This document shows, piece by piece, positions 61,764 to 64,000 of a DNA stretch of 64,000 nucleotides. The stretch covers positions 992,001-1,056,000 of the forward strand of contig JAMLJC010000001.1 of the NCBI GenBank assembly GCA_023953845.1, in the 5' to 3' direction. The position numbers were made by a program, and so were the translations under genes. The stretch is from Rhizobiaceae bacterium (GTDB lineage Bacteria; Pseudomonadota; Alphaproteobacteria; Rhizobiales; Rhizobiaceae). Every line of letters starts with the position of its first letter. Within the stretch, counting starts at the first letter, position 1. The notes below the pieces were generated by a model that did not search any database, was not told the DNA's origin, and worked only from the letters and a program-made list of their open reading frames with translations.

Positions 61764-62963
61764 ATGAAGATTACGGGCATAGAGACGATCCGGATCGAGG
61801 AGCGGCCGAACCTGCTCTGGCTCCATGTAAGGACGGATGAAGGGCTGACGGGGCTCGGCGAAACCTTCTTCATGGCCGAGACGGTCGAGGCCTATCTCCA
61901 TGAATATGTGGCGCCCCGCGTCATCGGACGCGATCCGCTGCAGATCGATCTTCTCGCGCAGGACCTCACCGGCTACCTCGGCTTTCGCTCCACCGGCGTC
62001 GAGATGCGCGGCAATTCCGCTTTCGACATTGCCCTCTGGGACATTTTCGGCAAGGCGACGGACCAGCCCGTCGCGCAGCTGCTCGGCGGGTTCAGCCGCA
62101 GGAGCATCCGCACCTACAATACCTGCGCCGGTACGGAATACATCAAGAAGGCGACCGGCCAGACATCCGCGAACTACGGTCTCGACGCCGCCCGGAGCGG
62201 CTATGACGATCTAAACGGCTTCCTTTTCCGCGCCGACGAACTCGCGCAATCCCTCCTTGAGGAGGGCATAAGCGCGATGAAGATCTGGCCGTTCGACATG
62301 GCGGCCGAGAGGACGCGCGGCCAGTATATCTCGAGTGCCGATCTCAGGCAGGCGCTGGCGCCTTTCGAAAAGATCCGCGCCGCGGTGGGTGACCGCATGG
62401 ACATCATGGTCGAGTTCCATTCCATGTGGCAGCTCCTGCCGGCCATGCAGATCGCCCGCGAACTGACGCCCTTCAGGACTTTCTGGCACGAAGACCCGAT
62501 CCGCATGGACAGCCTGTCCAGCCTGAAGCGCTACGCGGACGTTTCCACCGCTCCCATCTGCGCCTCGGAGACGCTAGGCTCCCGCTGGGCGTTCCGCGAT
62601 CTTCTGGAAACCGGCGCCGCCGGCATCGTCATGCTCGACGTCGCATGGTGCGGCGGCCTGTCGGAGGCGCGCAAGATCGCCGCGATGGCGGAAGCATGGC
62701 ATCTGCCTGTCGCCCCGCATGACTGCACAGGCCCGGTCGTGCTCTGCGCCTCGACGCACCTTTCGCTCAACGCACCGAATGCGCTCGTTCAGGAGAGCGT
62801 ACGTGCCTTCTATCGCACCTGGTATCGCGATCTGGTGACCGCGCTGCCGGAGGTGAAGGATGGCATGATCACTGTTCCCCCCGGCGCCGGGTTGGGAATG
62901 GAACTGAACCCGGAGATGGACCGCGCCTATACGGTCCGTCGCCGATCAAGCGAAGCGGCGTGA
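61764..62963 (+). CDS. Enolase-superfamily sugar-acid dehydratase (mandelate racemase / muconate lactonising family)
   Basis: 399 residues. The enolase fold is seen with the N-terminal cap (MKITGIETIRIEE to about 120) and TIM barrel. Catalytic Lys173 in AMKIWPF, metal ligands Glu217 (MVEFHS), Glu243 (HEDPIR) and Glu269 (SETLGS), and His319 in PHDCTGP are visible. This group includes acid-sugar dehydratases, for example for mannonate, gulonate or galactarate. The neighbouring GntR regulator and sugar-binding protein fit such a role. The exact sugar acid is not predictable. Confidence 0.86.
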   Translation: MKITGIETIRIEERPNLLWLHVRTDEGLTGLGETFFMAETVEAYLHEYVAPRVIGRDPLQIDLLAQDLTGYLGFRSTGVEMRGNSAFDIALWDIFGKATDQPVAQLLGGFSRRSIRTYNTCAGTEYIKKATGQTSANYGLDAARSGYDDLNGFLFRADELAQSLLEEGISAMKIWPFDMAAERTRGQYISSADLRQALAPFEKIRAAVGDRMDIMVEFHSMWQLLPAMQIARELTPFRTFWHEDPIRMDSLSSLKRYADVSTAPICASETLGSRWAFRDLLETGAAGIVMLDVAWCGGLSEARKIAAMAEAWHLPVAPHDCTGPVVLCASTHLSLNAPNALVQESVRAFYRTWYRDLVTALPEVKDGMITVPPGAGLGMELNPEMDRAYTVRRRSSEAA

Positions 62964-62999
62964 CCCGACGGTCGACGGCGCAAAAGTGGAGGAGAGAGA

Positions 63000-63986
63000 A
63001 TGAGAAGACAGGTTTTTGCAGCACTGATCGCAGGCACGGCGCTGGCAGCCGGTTTTGCGGGCACCGCGAGCGCACAGGAGCCGATGAACATCGCCTTCAC
63101 CGTGCATTCCTCGGCGTCGAATCCGTTCTGGCAGGCGGTGAAGAAAGGCTTTGACGACGCCTGCGCCAAGATCCAGGCGAACTGCCAGATGGTGTTCACG
63201 CAGACGGAAGGCTCGATCGACCAGCAGCAGGCGAACATGCAGGCCGCGCTCGCCGCCAATCCGGACGCGCTGATCACGTCGATCGTCGACAACATCGCCT
63301 TCGACCAGCCGATCGCCGACGCGCGCAAGGCAGGCGTCATCGTCATCGCCACCAATGTCGACGACACGGAAGGCGGGGCCGGCAACGAGCGGCAGGCCTT
63401 TATCGGCCAGGGCTTCATCCCTGCCGGCTACGAGCTCGGCAAGAAGATGTCGGAATTCTTCCCCGCCGAAGGTCCGATCAAGGCCGTCGTCGGCGTCTCG
63501 GCGCCCGGCCAGAACTGGTCCGAGCAGCGCGCCGCCGGCATCATCAAGTACCTCGAGGAGTTCAAGGCGGCCAATTCCGGACGTGAGGTGAAGATCGAGC
63601 GCCTCGACACCGGTACGGACGGCGCGGTCGTTGCCGATCGCGTCGGCGCCTATCTGTCGGCCAACCCCGATACGACCGTCTATTTCGACACCGGTCTCTG
63701 GCACGCTTACGTTGCTCAGGTGCTCGTCGATCGCGGCGTGGAGCCCGGCAAGGTGCTGATGGGCGGCTTCGACATCGTGTCCGAGGTGCTGACCCAGATG
63801 GAGGCCGGCTATATCCAGGTGCAGGTCGACCAGCAGCCTTACATGCAGGGCTTCATGCCGGTCATGGAAGCCTATCTTTCCAAGAACTTCGGCCTGCTGC
63901 CGGCAGACATAGACACCGGCAAGGGCATCATCGTCAAGGAAGACGTGCCGCGTCTCAAGGAACTGGCGGCGCAGGGCGTCCGCTAA
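63000..63986 (+). CDS. Sugar ABC transporter periplasmic binding protein (RbsB/family 4 type)
   Basis: 328 residues from the ATG at 63000 after GGAGGAGAGAG. A Sec signal (VFAALIAGTALAAGFAG) is cleaved after ASA near 25. The mature protein (EPMNIAFTVHSSASNPFWQA, then QQQANMQAALAANPDAL) is a pentose/hexose-binding protein. The permease and ATPase genes would follow beyond the right edge. It is the next gene after the dehydratase, 36 bp on, so the imported sugar may be its substrate's precursor. Confidence 0.88.
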   Translation: MRRQVFAALIAGTALAAGFAGTASAQEPMNIAFTVHSSASNPFWQAVKKGFDDACAKIQANCQMVFTQTEGSIDQQQANMQAALAANPDALITSIVDNIAFDQPIADARKAGVIVIATNVDDTEGGAGNERQAFIGQGFIPAGYELGKKMSEFFPAEGPIKAVVGVSAPGQNWSEQRAAGIIKYLEEFKAANSGREVKIERLDTGTDGAVVADRVGAYLSANPDTTVYFDTGLWHAYVAQVLVDRGVEPGKVLMGGFDIVSEVLTQMEAGYIQVQVDQQPYMQGFMPVMEAYLSKNFGLLPADIDTGKGIIVKEDVPRLKELAAQGVR

Positions 63987-64000
63987 CTCCCCGCAAGCGA

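Overview
The window looks like chromosomal DNA of a high-GC alphaproteobacterium of the Hyphomicrobiales, most like the Mesorhizobium/Phyllobacteriaceae group. The evidence is CarD, a MucR-type regulator, the phbAB/phaR polyhydroxybutyrate locus, a HWE-type histidine kinase, sitABCD beside a Fur/Mur regulator, an EryH/EryI pair, and many ABC uptake operons. The genus is inferred from gene content only. No tRNA, rRNA, insertion sequence or CRISPR array was found.

Region A (1-22.6 kb) is accessory catabolism. A nearly gapless minus-strand operon of 13 genes runs from 12272 off the left edge. It encodes an amidinohydrolase-fold enzyme, two complete spermidine/putrescine-type ABC importers, an M28 and an M20 metallohydrolase with altered active sites, a hydantoin/allantoin-racemase-like protein and a PuuE-like deacetylase. 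A LysR regulator (12378) is divergent. A second minus operon (19229 to 13264) encodes a CehA/McbA-type PHP metallohydrolase, a dimethylformamidase-like protein, a cupin and an aldehyde dehydrogenase. A divergent amidase follows, then a 2,4'-dihydroxyacetophenone-dioxygenase-like cupin and an iron alcohol dehydrogenase. Together they suggest uptake and stepwise hydrolysis of an unknown cationic guanidino, ureido or amide compound. This is the best candidate for an undescribed pathway.

Region B (22.7-35.2 kb) is a ketose/polyol-phosphate locus. eryH and eryI (tetrulose-phosphate isomerases) and a luciferase-family oxidoreductase are on the plus strand. A ten-gene minus operon carries a binding protein, two permeases, two ATPases, a small membrane protein, DhaK, DhaL, an LsrF-like aldolase/thiolase and an SDR. 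A divergent DeoR regulator probably controls it. The likely flow is import, phosphorylation by DhaKL, isomerisation by EryH/EryI, and entry into the pentose phosphate pathway.

Region C (35.3-54.3 kb) is core genome: carD, fdxA, an S4 RNA-binding protein, an SUV3-like helicase, phbB-phbA with divergent phaR, a MoxR ATPase, DUF2794 and DUF1223 proteins, acnA, ccmABCDG, a histidine kinase and mucR. Its intergenic spaces hold a probable 6S RNA, a strong plus-strand terminator implying an unannotated small RNA, and a cluster of six GANTC (CcrM) sites in 56 bp upstream of the helicase.

Region D (54.5-64 kb) holds the manganese/iron importer sitABCD with a Mur-box-like operator and the adjacent mur gene. 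An orphan condensation-domain-like acyltransferase follows. Last comes a GntR-led sugar-acid cluster: a glutamine-amidotransferase-like gene broken by one TGA codon, a FadR-type regulator, an enolase-superfamily dehydratase and a sugar-binding protein.
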